From JBBRWO01 sp038249135 (GTDB lineage Bacteria; Actinomycetota; Coriobacteriia; Anaerosomatales; JAAXUF01): a stretch of DNA of 8,142 bases. The notes beneath the pieces are model-generated. The model did no database searches. It worked only from the letters and a program-made list of their open reading frames with translations, and was not told where the DNA came from. Positions 1-5,330 of this stretch are shown here, piece by piece (position 1 is the first letter of the stretch; each line of letters begins with the position of its first letter). A program made the position numbers and the translations under genes. The DNA lies in contig JBBRWO010000098.1 in NCBI GenBank assembly GCA_038249135.1, forward strand, positions 1 to 8,142. The letters run 5' to 3'.

Positions 1-652
1 CCACAATGATGTCGAGGACACGCCATGCGACCGGTCGCTCGAACAGCGGCGCGAGCAGTCTTGCGCCAAAACCGAGGCCTGCGAACCACACGAGCGACGC
101 GAGCATCGCCCCCGCCGTGAACCACACTCTGAGCGTTGGTTCGTACTGAGCCGCAAGGCTGCCGAGCAGCACGACGGTGTCGAGGTACACGTGCGGGTTG
201 AGCAGACTGATCGCGAGCGCCGCGGCGATTGCTGCGCGCGTGGAACCGGCGAGAGTCGGTACTTTATCGACACTGGTGGTGCCGCTGGTGGTGATGTTCG
301 CCGCCGCGTCGGCTGCCGCGTCGGTGCTGGCGCCGGCGGGCTCCTCGGCGATCAGGGTGCCGGGATGCAACGCCGAGCGCAGCGCCATCGCCCCGTACAC
401 GGCCAGGAACGCCGCACCGCCCCAGGCGGCGATGGACGTCAGCGGCGGAAACGCACTGACGAGTGCACCGAAGCCGGCGGCTCCCAGCGCGATGAGCGCC
501 CAGTCGCACAGTACACACACGACGACAATCGCAAGTACGTGATCGCGGTGGATGCCTCGCCGCAGAACGAACGCGTTCTGCGCGCCGATCGCGATAATGA
601 GGCTCGCGCCGAGGCCGAGGCCTGCGAGCGCAGCGGACAGCTCAGGCGTCAT
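1..652 (-). CDS. ArgO/LysE-family basic amino-acid exporter, 3' truncated by window edge
   Basis: Inner-membrane exporter of the LysE superfamily, whose known members ArgO and LysE export arginine and lysine. 217 codons are visible and the C-terminus lies beyond position 1. I translated it by hand because no stop falls in the window. The N-terminal hydrophobic segment leads into GAQNAFVLRRG (residues 23-33), and NPHVYLDTV (152-160) is followed by LLGSLAAQ; both are family hallmarks, and the second is closer to ArgO than to corynebacterial LysE. An Ala/Thr-rich loop (about residues 97-138) separates the two conserved halves and is long compared with ArgO. The start is the ATG at 652-650: the frame upstream has no ATG, GTG or TTG before a stop, and 13 residues precede the conserved helix as expected. 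No convincing ribosome binding site precedes it; a 16-codon ORF overlaps the start (ATGA), so coupled translation is likely. Substrate is inferred from family only. Confidence 0.9.
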   Translation of the reverse strand, partial: MTPELSAALAGLGLGASLIIAIGAQNAFVLRRGIHRDHVLAIVVVCVLCDWALIALGAAGFGALVSAFPPLTSIAAWGGAAFLAVYGAMALRSALHPGTLIAEEPAGASTDAAADAAANITTSGTTSVDKVPTLAGSTRAAIAAALAISLLNPHVYLDTVVLLGSLAAQYEPTLRVWFTAGAMLASLVWFAGLGFGARLLAPLFERPVAWRVLDIIV

Positions 653-699
653 CCGGCGAAACCGTCGGAGAGGCGAAGCTTCTTCGACTGCGTACCCAT
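649..699 (-). CDS. Putative 16-codon basic leader peptide ahead of the exporter gene
   Basis: A short ORF encodes MGTQSKKLRLSDGFAG. It has a strong purine-rich ribosome binding site (AGAGGGGGAGC directly before the ATG), whereas the exporter gene downstream has none. Its TGA overlaps the exporter ATG as ATGA, the usual arrangement for translational coupling. The peptide contains Lys6, Lys7 and Arg9, which are the substrates of known ArgO/LysE exporters, so ribosome pausing at these codons could in principle sense supply; that is inference. AGAGG in its ribosome binding site is complementary to CCTCT inside the ORF, so the start could be masked by a hairpin. It could also be a chance ORF that merely lends its initiation site. 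Confidence 0.45.
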   Translation of the reverse strand: MGTQSKKLRLSDGFAG

Positions 700-717
700 G
701 CTCCCCCTCTTAACAAG

Positions 718-733
718 TTCGATGTGCGTCGAA
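718..733. promoter_or_regulatory. Inverted repeat TTCGA-N6-TCGAA, candidate operator of the exporter gene
   Basis: A perfect 5-bp dyad with a 6-bp spacer lies next to the predicted -10 box and over the expected transcription start, the usual place for a repressor site. No regulator gene for it is visible. It does not centre cleanly on the T-N11-A pattern of LysR-type regulators. Confidence 0.35.
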
Positions 734-763
734 ATACTAGGCGGTATCACTTAACTTCGACAA
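734..763 (-). promoter_or_regulatory. Candidate promoter of leader ORF and exporter
   Basis: Read on the minus strand: TTGTCG (763-758), an 18-bp spacer, then TAGTAT (739-734). Each hexamer is a partial match to the sigma70-type consensus. The implied start near 727 gives a leader of about 28 nt before the ATG at 699. Confidence 0.4.
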
Positions 764-838
764 GCATAGAACTACTTTCCCACCGCAACGAGCCCCGCCA
801 TGTACGCCAGCCGATTCGCGAGTGTTCGCGTGAGCGCA

Positions 839-866
839 GTGAAGCCGGCGTAATCGCCGGCTTCAC
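839..866 (-). terminator. Strong 12-bp hairpin after the secreted repeat protein gene
   Basis: GTGAAGCCGGCG (839-850), loop TAAT, then CGCCGGCTTCAC (855-866) form a perfect 12-bp stem. It lies 27 nt past the stop codon at 893 and before the exporter promoter, as expected for a terminator. Neither side has a T-tract, so it would be a tail-less type or a transcript-stabilising hairpin. A smaller 5-bp hairpin follows at 817-830 (CGCGA, 4-nt loop, TCGCG). Confidence 0.6.
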
Positions 867-892
867 GGGTGACGCATGTGTGGGGCTGACGC

Positions 893-1543
893 CTAGAACG
901 TGAAGGGCGTAACCGGAGGGTCAATCGTGGATGTCGGCTCCACGGTCGATGTGGGCTCCACGGTCGATGTGGGCTCCACGGTCGACGTCGTGTCGGTGCC
1001 CGTATCGGTAACCGGTGCGACGTAGCCAGGCATGGTGGTCGTGTCCACGCCAAGCCAGCCGGCGAACTTCAGCCACGTACGAACGAGTCCGGGCGGCAAT
1101 TGGGACTTGCGACCGTCGGCGATCTTTGCGAGCGACTTATCGAGATTTGCCGTGATGCGCGTGAACGCATGTGCGATTCCCGGTCCGACCGGACGGGTTC
1201 CATCAATCGAACGCGTCATCTCGGCCGAGCGCGTCGTCTCGTCGCTATCACCATCGGGGTCGATGGGACGGCTGGCGTCACGCGAGGCCTTGTCGACGCG
1301 ATGCTGTGCCTTGCGGGCAGCCTTATCGGCCTTCTGCGCGGCCTTCTGCGCACCCTTGGTGACGGACTCGCCTGGCTTCTCGGCCTGGCGGCTCCCCTTC
1401 TGTGCGGACGACGTATGCTTCGACGCTGAATCGCGCCCCTGTTCGCTTGAGTTGCCGCTACCGCCTCGTGCGAGCGCGGCTCCCGGTGCCGCGAGCGCGA
1501 TGACTAGCGCGAACGCGAGTGCTGCTGCAACCGGCTTGTTCAT
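893..1543 (-). CDS. Secreted low-complexity protein with C-terminal TSTVEP repeats
   Basis: 216 residues, family not recognised. Residues 1-25 form a signal peptide (MNKP start, hydrophobic core, likely cleavage after AALA). The mature protein begins with a Gly/Ser/Lys-rich charged region (26-60), then a Lys/Ala-rich stretch likely to be helical or coiled (61-92), an acidic linker (94-107), a probably folded helical segment (about 124-166, including LPPGLVRTWLKFAGWLGVD), and a Thr/Pro tail with three TSTVEP units and one TSTIDP unit (about 187-209). There is no membrane anchor or sortase motif, so it is probably released or loosely held at the surface. The start is well supported: GGAGGTG lies 7 nt upstream of the ATG at 1543. 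Upstream DNA carries a Crp-type site and a second palindrome, so transcription is probably regulated. The repeat tail resembles a flexible spacer. Confidence 0.75.
   Translation of the reverse strand: MNKPVAAALAFALVIALAAPGAALARGGSGNSSEQGRDSASKHTSSAQKGSRQAEKPGESVTKGAQKAAQKADKAARKAQHRVDKASRDASRPIDPDGDSDETTRSAEMTRSIDGTRPVGPGIAHAFTRITANLDKSLAKIADGRKSQLPPGLVRTWLKFAGWLGVDTTTMPGYVAPVTDTGTDTTSTVEPTSTVEPTSTVEPTSTIDPPVTPFTF
936..989. repeat. Three tandem 18-bp repeats inside the secreted protein gene
   Basis: The unit GGCTCCACGGTCGATGTG occurs exactly at 936-953 and 954-971, and with two changes at 972-989. A more degenerate copy is visible at about 918-935. Each unit encodes six residues (TSTVEP). 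In-frame tandem repeats of this kind can change copy number by slippage without breaking the frame. Confidence 0.9.
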
Positions 1544-1579
1544 ATGCCTGCACCTCCATAATGGTGATGTCTCCGTGAT

Positions 1580-1591
1580 GGTGACGTCACC
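1580..1591. promoter_or_regulatory. Perfect 12-bp palindrome GGTGACGTCACC, candidate operator
   Basis: The palindrome lies 37 nt upstream of the secreted protein start codon, just downstream of a possible -10 box (CATAGT on the minus strand, 1599-1594). A repressor bound here would cover the transcription start. The regulator is unknown. Confidence 0.35.
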
Positions 1592-1639
1592 TGACTATGC
1601 ACTTGTAAGCGAAACGCGTGCGAACTTACCCGCATGCGC

Positions 1640-1657
1640 ATGTGACACCCATCACAT
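1640..1657. promoter_or_regulatory. Perfect Crp-type site ATGTGA-N6-TCACAT
   Basis: TGTGA-CACCCA-TCACA is an exact match to the Crp/GlxR half-site consensus, extended by one pair to 6-bp arms. It lies upstream of the secreted protein gene and about 46 bp past the hemerythrin stop. With the candidate -10 box at 1594-1599 its centre (1648.5) would be near -61, the classic class I activator position; with an alternative -10 (TAAGTT, 1622-1627) it would overlap the -35 region and could repress. The cognate protein would be a Crp/Fnr-family regulator encoded elsewhere. Confidence 0.6.
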
Positions 1658-1682
1658 CGAGGACGGATGCGCGGCGCAGAGG

Positions 1683-1704
1683 AGTCGCCCCTAGCGTTGC
1701 GACT
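1683..1704 (-). terminator. Weak hairpin at the hemerythrin stop codon
   Basis: AGTCGC (1683-1688) and GCGACT (1699-1704) can pair across a 10-nt loop, overlapping the stop codon. The stem is short and has no T-tract, so it may be only a weak terminator or chance. Confidence 0.25.
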
Positions 1705-2149
1705 ACTCGGCCGGCGGCTTCGCCTGCTGCGCGCGAAGAAACGTGACGAACTGCATGTCGTGGCGGCGGATGTGCTCGGAGAGCCACGACGTGATGAACG
1801 GCGCCAGCGTCTCCGGAACGACCGCCTCGTCGTTGAAGAAGCGCGCGGTGATGGCGAGTGTCTCCGCCGCCAGCTGCTCATGCAGCGAACAGTGCACGGA
1901 AAGGGAGGGGTATCCGGCGGACTTCATGAGCGCCTCTTCGTCGGCGAAGTGCTCGACGCAGTAGTCCGTGAGTCCGTAGACCGCATCGGCGACGGTGTTC
2001 TCGTCTTCTTCGCACAGGCCCTCATCGGTGAGCGCGCAGCTCGCAATCGCGATGGCCAGCTTGTCGGCAAGTGCGAACAGCCCCTTGTGCTGCTCATCAA
2101 TCTCAGGAAAGCCCGTCTCAAGCGATGGGTCCCATGGGAAGTTGCTCAT
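1703..2149 (-). CDS. Bacteriohemerythrin, single-domain O2-binding di-iron protein
   Basis: 148 residues, the typical size for a stand-alone bacterial hemerythrin: a cytosolic four-helix bundle that binds O2 at a non-heme di-iron centre for sensing, delivery or scavenging. All seven expected ligands are visible: His21 (EIDEQHKGLF), His67 and Glu71 (HFADE), His86 and His90 (HCSLH), His126 and Asp131 (HIRRHD). No fused signalling domain is present. The ATG at 2149 is chosen over an in-frame ATG at 2185 because GAGGAG sits about 7 nt before it and the protein then begins SNFPWDPSLETG, as family members do. A candidate -10 box (TAGTAT) lies at 2208-2213 on the minus strand. It probably forms its own transcription unit. 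Confidence 0.93.
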   Translation of the reverse strand: MSNFPWDPSLETGFPEIDEQHKGLFALADKLAIAIASCALTDEGLCEEDENTVADAVYGLTDYCVEHFADEEALMKSAGYPSLSVHCSLHEQLAAETLAITARFFNDEAVVPETLAPFITSWLSEHIRRHDMQFVTFLRAQQAKPPAE

Positions 2150-2207
2150 TGCGTGTCTCCTCGAGAGCCGATTTCTGTCGGACATTTCCCTGTGTGCAAC
2201 TGTGACG

Positions 2208-2222
2208 ATACTACCCGCATGC
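2208..2222 (-). promoter_or_regulatory. Candidate -10 region and shared GCATGCGGGTA motif upstream of hemerythrin
   Basis: On the minus strand GCATGCGGGTA (2222-2212) runs into TAGTAT (2213-2208). The same 11-bp string occurs upstream of the secreted protein gene (1637-1627), where it runs into TAAGTT. No good -35 hexamer is visible at either site, which could mean activator dependence. Confidence 0.3.
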
Positions 2223-2239
2223 CCCCGCCGAGAACCTAC

Positions 2240-2704
2240 CTACAGGTCGCCACGTCGCGTGTCGCGAATGAGTCGCTCGAGCTGGTCGACAAAGTGCTCA
2301 CGGTCCTCGTCGCCAAACTTGGAGGGGCCGCCGGTACGACCGCCTGCGCGACGTACCTTTTTCTCGGCGTGACGGACCTCCATCTCGATGTCGATCGTCG
2401 ACAGGTAGAAGATACGTCCGCGAGGGCTGATGGCACCGGCTCCTCGGCCCAGAACCATTGCCGCGAGGCCGATATCCTGCGTCACGACGACGTCGCCGGG
2501 CGCGAGCTCGCCGATGATGGCGAAGTCGGCGGCGTCAGGTCCGGTGCCGACGGTGAGGGTCTCGACTCCGGGTCGGCCTTCGTAGCGGGAGAAGTTCTGG
2601 TTCGTGTTGGCGACCAGCATGATGCGGAAACCGTTGGCTCGGCCGATGGTGATGGCTTCGCGCGTGACAGGGCACGCATCGGCATCGACGAAGAGCGTGT
2701 TCAC
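2240..2704 (-). CDS. UPF0178 (DUF188) YaiI/YqxD-family protein
   Basis: 154 residues, the usual length for this widespread family of PIN-like fold; a nuclease role has been suggested but the biochemical function is not established. Visible family features are VDADACP (6-12), VAN (31-33), GPDAADFAI (55-63), GDVVVTQDIGLA (70-81), SPRGRIF (93-99), and RTGGPSKF (123-130) near the C-terminus. The acidic residues Asp7, Asp9, Asp58, Asp61 and Asp77 could form a metal site. The start is GTG at 2704-2702, with GGGAGGTG just upstream. The longer upstream frame (to 2971) is out-of-frame coding of the neighbour and lacks family similarity. The GTG overlaps the stop of the Cys-rich gene (GTGA), so the two are translationally coupled. 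Confidence 0.92.
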   Translation of the reverse strand: MNTLFVDADACPVTREAITIGRANGFRIMLVANTNQNFSRYEGRPGVETLTVGTGPDAADFAIIGELAPGDVVVTQDIGLAAMVLGRGAGAISPRGRIFYLSTIDIEMEVRHAEKKVRRAGGRTGGPSKFGDEDREHFVDQLERLIRDTRRGDL

Positions 2705-3096
2705 GCAGGCACCTCCCACAAAGCACAGACCCATTCGTTGCAGATGGGCGCCCGGTACTCGCGTGGCAAAAGGCAGCCGGTATCCGGGTGGCAGAACTGG
2801 CACTTTCGGACATCGACCCAGAGCGGAAGAGACGCTCGGTAAGCCTCGCCCTCTGGTGTCGGCAGGGAGCTCAGTCGCGGATCGTGAAGTGGCGGTACCC
2901 CCGCCACGCCCGCGCGCATCCGCGTCCCCTCGACCACCAACGCGCCACTGGTGCTCAGGCGCTCGATCCACAACTCGATGTAGTCAGGCAGCCACTGGTC
3001 GCCCTCGTAGTTCCCGTCAGCGTCGTTCGCGAGATACAGGGCGCAGCACAGACCGCCACACGAGTGGCATAGCGCGTAGTTCTCGGCGTCGGACAT
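2701..3096 (-). CDS. YkgJ/UPF0153-like CxxCxxxCC metal-cluster protein
   Basis: 131 residues with nine cysteines. The N-terminal cluster is Cys10, Cys13, Cys17 and Cys18 (CHSCGGLCC); a second group is Cys99, Cys102, Cys108, Cys119 and Cys124 (CQFC, TGC, IC, VC). This matches the CxxCxxxCC zinc- or iron-cluster family that includes E. coli YkgJ; the function is unknown. The middle section (about 30-90) has no recognised motif. The start is the ATG at 3096, with GGAG 7 nt upstream; the frame extends further to 3237, but that stretch overlaps the tRNA terminator hairpin and has no family similarity. The stop overlaps the GTG of the UPF0178 gene by 4 nt, making a two-gene unit. Confidence 0.85.
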   Translation of the reverse strand: MSDAENYALCHSCGGLCCALYLANDADGNYEGDQWLPDYIELWIERLSTSGALVVEGTRMRAGVAGVPPLHDPRLSSLPTPEGEAYRASLPLWVDVRKCQFCHPDTGCLLPREYRAPICNEWVCALWEVPA

Positions 3097-3144
3097 GTGG
3101 GTGCTCCGTTTCTGGCACGTTTCCCGCGGACCGGCGATCGCAGC

Positions 3145-3156
3145 ACACAGCTGTGT
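3145..3156. promoter_or_regulatory. Perfect 12-bp palindrome ACACAGCTGTGT
   Basis: It lies 49 nt upstream of the Cys-rich protein start codon, in the short region that must hold that gene's promoter. It may be an operator, but no convincing -10/-35 pair is visible beside it. Confidence 0.25.
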
Positions 3157-3192
3157 CCACCGTAGAACCGTGCCCGACGCCCCCGAGAATGC

Positions 3193-3228
3193 AACAGGCC
3201 GCTCGGGATTCGACTCCGGCGGCCTGCT
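3193..3228 (-). terminator. Probable terminator of tRNA-Asp
   Basis: AACAGGCCGC (3193-3202) pairs with GCGGCCTGCT (3219-3228), an 8-bp perfect core extended by two pairs, one of them a wobble on the minus-strand RNA, across a 16-nt loop. It begins 10 nt after the tRNA CCA end and is followed by only a weak T-rich stretch (TTGCATTCT). Confidence 0.6.
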
Positions 3229-3238
3229 TGAATTCATG

Positions 3239-3315
3239 TGGCGGGAGTGACGGGGCTCGAACCCGCGACCTCTGGCTTGACAGGCCAGCGCTCTAACCAG
3301 CTGAGCTACACCCCC
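3239..3315 (-). tRNA. tRNA-Asp(GTC) with encoded CCA
   Basis: The minus strand folds as a complete cloverleaf. The acceptor stem GGGGGTG pairs with CACTCCC (one wobble), the D-arm is GCTC...GAGC, the anticodon arm is CTGGC-CTGTCAA-GCCAG, and the T-arm is GCGGG-TTCGAGC-CCCGT. The anticodon is GTC and the discriminator base is G73, the known identity element of tRNA-Asp. The CCA tail is genomically encoded (3241-3239). A well-formed promoter and a hairpin flank it, so it is transcribed alone. Confidence 0.97.
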
Positions 3316-3348
3316 ACATGGGTGACTGCAAGGAACACAGCGAAGGCG

Positions 3349-3377
3349 ATTCTACCGAGCACGGCCGCCAATGTCCA
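3349..3377 (-). promoter_or_regulatory. Near-consensus promoter of tRNA-Asp
   Basis: On the minus strand TGGACA (3377-3372), a 17-bp spacer and TAGAAT (3354-3349) each match the sigma70-type consensus in five of six positions. The start would be near 3342, about 27 nt before the mature tRNA 5' end. This is the best promoter in the window. The rest of the divergent region (3378-3522) shows no cobalamin riboswitch and only a weak possible -10 (TATGTT, 3495-3500) for the plus-strand operon. Confidence 0.75.
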
Positions 3378-3522
3378 TACCGAAGCGTCACGCCGCGCAC
3401 TCTGGGCGCCCTCGTCACTTTCTCGGCACCATACCGGCAGGCGAGGCGAGCCTCACATCTGGCGTCGCGAGCGCTCCCGGAGTCCCGTATGGGGTATGTT
3501 GCCAGTAGACGAAAGGAGCGCA

Positions 3523-4191
3523 ATGCCCGACCCATCTACGCACGCGTCGGCGCTGATCGAGCTGCGACATCAACTCGATTCTGCGCTTGCGAATCGCGAC
3601 CGCCGGGTCGCTGTAGAGACCGCGCTCGCGGCCGTCGCGAACGGCGTCGTCGGCGTCGTACAGCTCTACACACAGGTTCTCGGGCCTCTGCTGGTGGACA
3701 CCGGAACGGCGTGGCAAGCCGGAACCGAACGCGTGTGGGAGGAGCACTACGCCTCTGCCACCATTCGCACGATCGTCGAGGCGCTGTACCCAGAGGTCAT
3801 GCGCCAGGCAGCAGCCGTTCCGCGCCGAGACACACGCGTATTGCTCGCCAGTCCGCCCCGCGAGCTGCACGACCTGGGCCTGCGCATGCTAGCGGATCGG
3901 TTTGAGCTGGCTGGCTACTCGGTGACGTTTCTGGGCGCCAACACCCCGCTGGGAGAAATCGCCGCTGCGGCTCAGAGCACCAGTGCCGACCTCGTGGTGC
4001 TGTCGATCTCGACGCTGTATGAGCGCGTGGAACTGCGCGAATTCCTCGAGGAGCTTCGCAAGAGGGTCCCGGATTGCGACATCCGCGTCGGCGGTCCCGC
4101 ATTCACCCGCGACGCCGATTGGCCGGCCGTTGATCTCCTCGACCTTGCGGTATTGGGACTGACCGACGCGCCCGACGGGGGGCCACGCTAG
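3523..4191 (+). CDS. Stand-alone CarH/LitR-like cobalamin-binding sensor protein
   Basis: 222 residues in two parts. Residues about 15-95 resemble the helical B12-binding cap and contain W64-x9-E74-H75, the W-x9-EH signature that in CarH packs against the adenosyl group of adenosylcobalamin. Residues about 104-215 are the Rossmann-like B12 domain with E114-L-H116-D-L-G119 (His116 would be the lower axial ligand), FLGANTP (136-142) and VGGPAF (189-194). This combination is typical of light-sensing CarH/LitR regulators rather than methyltransferase corrinoid proteins, which usually have D-x-H-x-x-G. The MerR-type DNA-binding domain is absent, so it probably acts by protein contact or ligand binding. 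Gln65 occupies the place of CarH His132. The ATG at 3523 is chosen because AGGAG precedes it; the frame continues back to 3238 only as antisense of the tRNA. Its stop overlaps the permease GTG (TAGTG), placing it first in the ABC operon. Confidence 0.85.
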   Translation: MPDPSTHASALIELRHQLDSALANRDRRVAVETALAAVANGVVGVVQLYTQVLGPLLVDTGTAWQAGTERVWEEHYASATIRTIVEALYPEVMRQAAAVPRRDTRVLLASPPRELHDLGLRMLADRFELAGYSVTFLGANTPLGEIAAAAQSTSADLVVLSISTLYERVELREFLEELRKRVPDCDIRVGGPAFTRDADWPAVDLLDLAVLGLTDAPDGGPR

Positions 4192-5330
4192 TGCTTTCGC
4201 TTCGAGTCGCGTGGCGCTTCCTACGCTCAAGCGCGGGTCAATCGGCGCTGATCGCCTGCGGTATCGCCGTGGGGATCGCGACGCAGATCTTCGTCGGCTC
4301 AATCATCATCAGTCTTCAGGCCAACCTGCTCGACACCACGATCGGCTCGGCGCCACAGGTGAGTATTGAGGCCATCAAGGAGAGCGACCCGGTGCGGTTC
4401 ACTCCTGCTATGAAGGACGTCGTCTACAACGATCCGCGCATCAAGCCGGGCACGGTGGCGCCGGTCAGGAGCGTGCCTGCGTTGTTCAGCAACGGCACGG
4501 ACAGCGCAACGCTCGGGCTGATCGGCGGAGAGCTCAAGGAACTCGACGGCATCTACAAGATCAGCGACAAGACGCTCTCGGGCAAGGCGTCGCTGGGCAA
4601 CGGCGAGATCATGGTCGGCAAGGAGTTCGCCGAGAAGTACGGCGTCAGCGCCGGCGACTCGATTGCGCTGGCACTCACCGGCGGTCAGAGCGGAACGTTC
4701 ACGGTGACCGGAATCTTCGATCTGGGTTCGAGCCAGTTCAACGGGCGGCAAGCGTTCGTGTCGGGCAAGGTGCCGCAAAACGTGCTGGGCTGGGCCAACG
4801 ACGAGTTCCAGGCGATCGACGTCCAGCTCATCCAGCCCTACGACTCCAAGGATGTCGCAAGTTCATGGAGCTCGCGACTTCCGGGGGTTTCCGTGGTGGA
4901 GTGGCAGGGCCAGAATGCGAGTCTGCTGGCGGGCTTGGTCGCCCAGTCGGCATCGTCGTACATGATTCAGGGGTTCGTGCTCGTGGCGGTCGCATTGGGA
5001 ATCGCATCGACGCTCGCGATCGCCGCCGTGCAGAAGACGCGACAGATCGGCATCCTCAAGGCGATGGGTCTGGAAGACAAGGCCGCCGGACGCATCTTCC
5101 TCTTCCAGGCTGCGATGCTGGGCGTCGCAGGCTCGGCGCTGGGCGTACTACTCTCGTTTGCGATTCTGGCGCTCTTCAGCCTCTCGCCAGCCCCGTTCAC
5201 CATCTCGATGGATCCCACGTTCGTCGCCGTCTCGGCAGCTATCGGAATCGTCGTGGCGCTGCTCTCCTCCATCATCCCGATCCGGGCCACCTCCAAGCTC
5301 GACCCGATCGAGGTGATCCAGAATGGCTGA
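4191..5330 (+). CDS. ABC transporter permease, FtsX/LolC/MacB type
   Basis: 379 residues, inner membrane. The topology is that of the MacB/LolCE group: a first transmembrane helix (about 18-42), a large extracytoplasmic domain (about 43-255, MacB_PCD-like) and three C-terminal helices (about 257-281, 303-329, 343-364). KTRQIGILKAMG (282-293) is the conserved cytoplasmic coupling segment that contacts the ATPase, and the C-terminus RATSKLDPIEVIQ is typical of FtsX-domain permeases. Such transporters move lipoproteins, peptides or drugs by mechanotransmission, or only transmit signals; the substrate here is unknown. The GTG start shares one base with the upstream stop and follows a GGGGGG ribosome binding site. 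A single permease gene implies a homodimer with the ATPase encoded next. Confidence 0.93.
   Translation: MLSLRVAWRFLRSSAGQSALIACGIAVGIATQIFVGSIIISLQANLLDTTIGSAPQVSIEAIKESDPVRFTPAMKDVVYNDPRIKPGTVAPVRSVPALFSNGTDSATLGLIGGELKELDGIYKISDKTLSGKASLGNGEIMVGKEFAEKYGVSAGDSIALALTGGQSGTFTVTGIFDLGSSQFNGRQAFVSGKVPQNVLGWANDEFQAIDVQLIQPYDSKDVASSWSSRLPGVSVVEWQGQNASLLAGLVAQSASSYMIQGFVLVAVALGIASTLAIAAVQKTRQIGILKAMGLEDKAAGRIFLFQAAMLGVAGSALGVLLSFAILALFSLSPAPFTISMDPTFVAVSAAIGIVVALLSSIIPIRATSKLDPIEVIQNG

Noticed and set aside
177..754. Two overlapping plus-strand frames (177-542 and 191-754)
   Set aside because: Both are complements of the ArgO/LysE-type gene, whose conserved motifs read on the minus strand.
772..1053. 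Minus-strand frame of 93 codons
   Set aside because: It spans the hairpin at 839-866 and the repeat end of the secreted protein gene in another frame, with Arg/Pro-rich repetitive translation typical of shadows.
1667..2842. Long plus-strand open frame of 391 codons
   Set aside because: It is antisense to the hemerythrin and UPF0178 genes, whose minus-strand products carry complete family motifs; its own translation has no recognisable domain.
3200..3222. Possible tRNA T-arm remnant (GATTCGACTCC) downstream of tRNA-Asp
   Set aside because: The flanking bases do not form a T-stem; the sequence is better explained as the loop of the terminator hairpin.
3316..3522. Cobalamin riboswitch upstream of the B12-binding protein
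   Set aside because: No conserved B12-box-like sequence is seen and the region is short; only a tRNA promoter and a ribosome binding site are supported.
3523..4191. B12 protein as a methyltransferase corrinoid protein
   Set aside because: It has E-x-H-x-x-G rather than the usual D-x-H-x-x-G, carries the W-x9-EH motif, and no methyltransferase or activase gene lies nearby.
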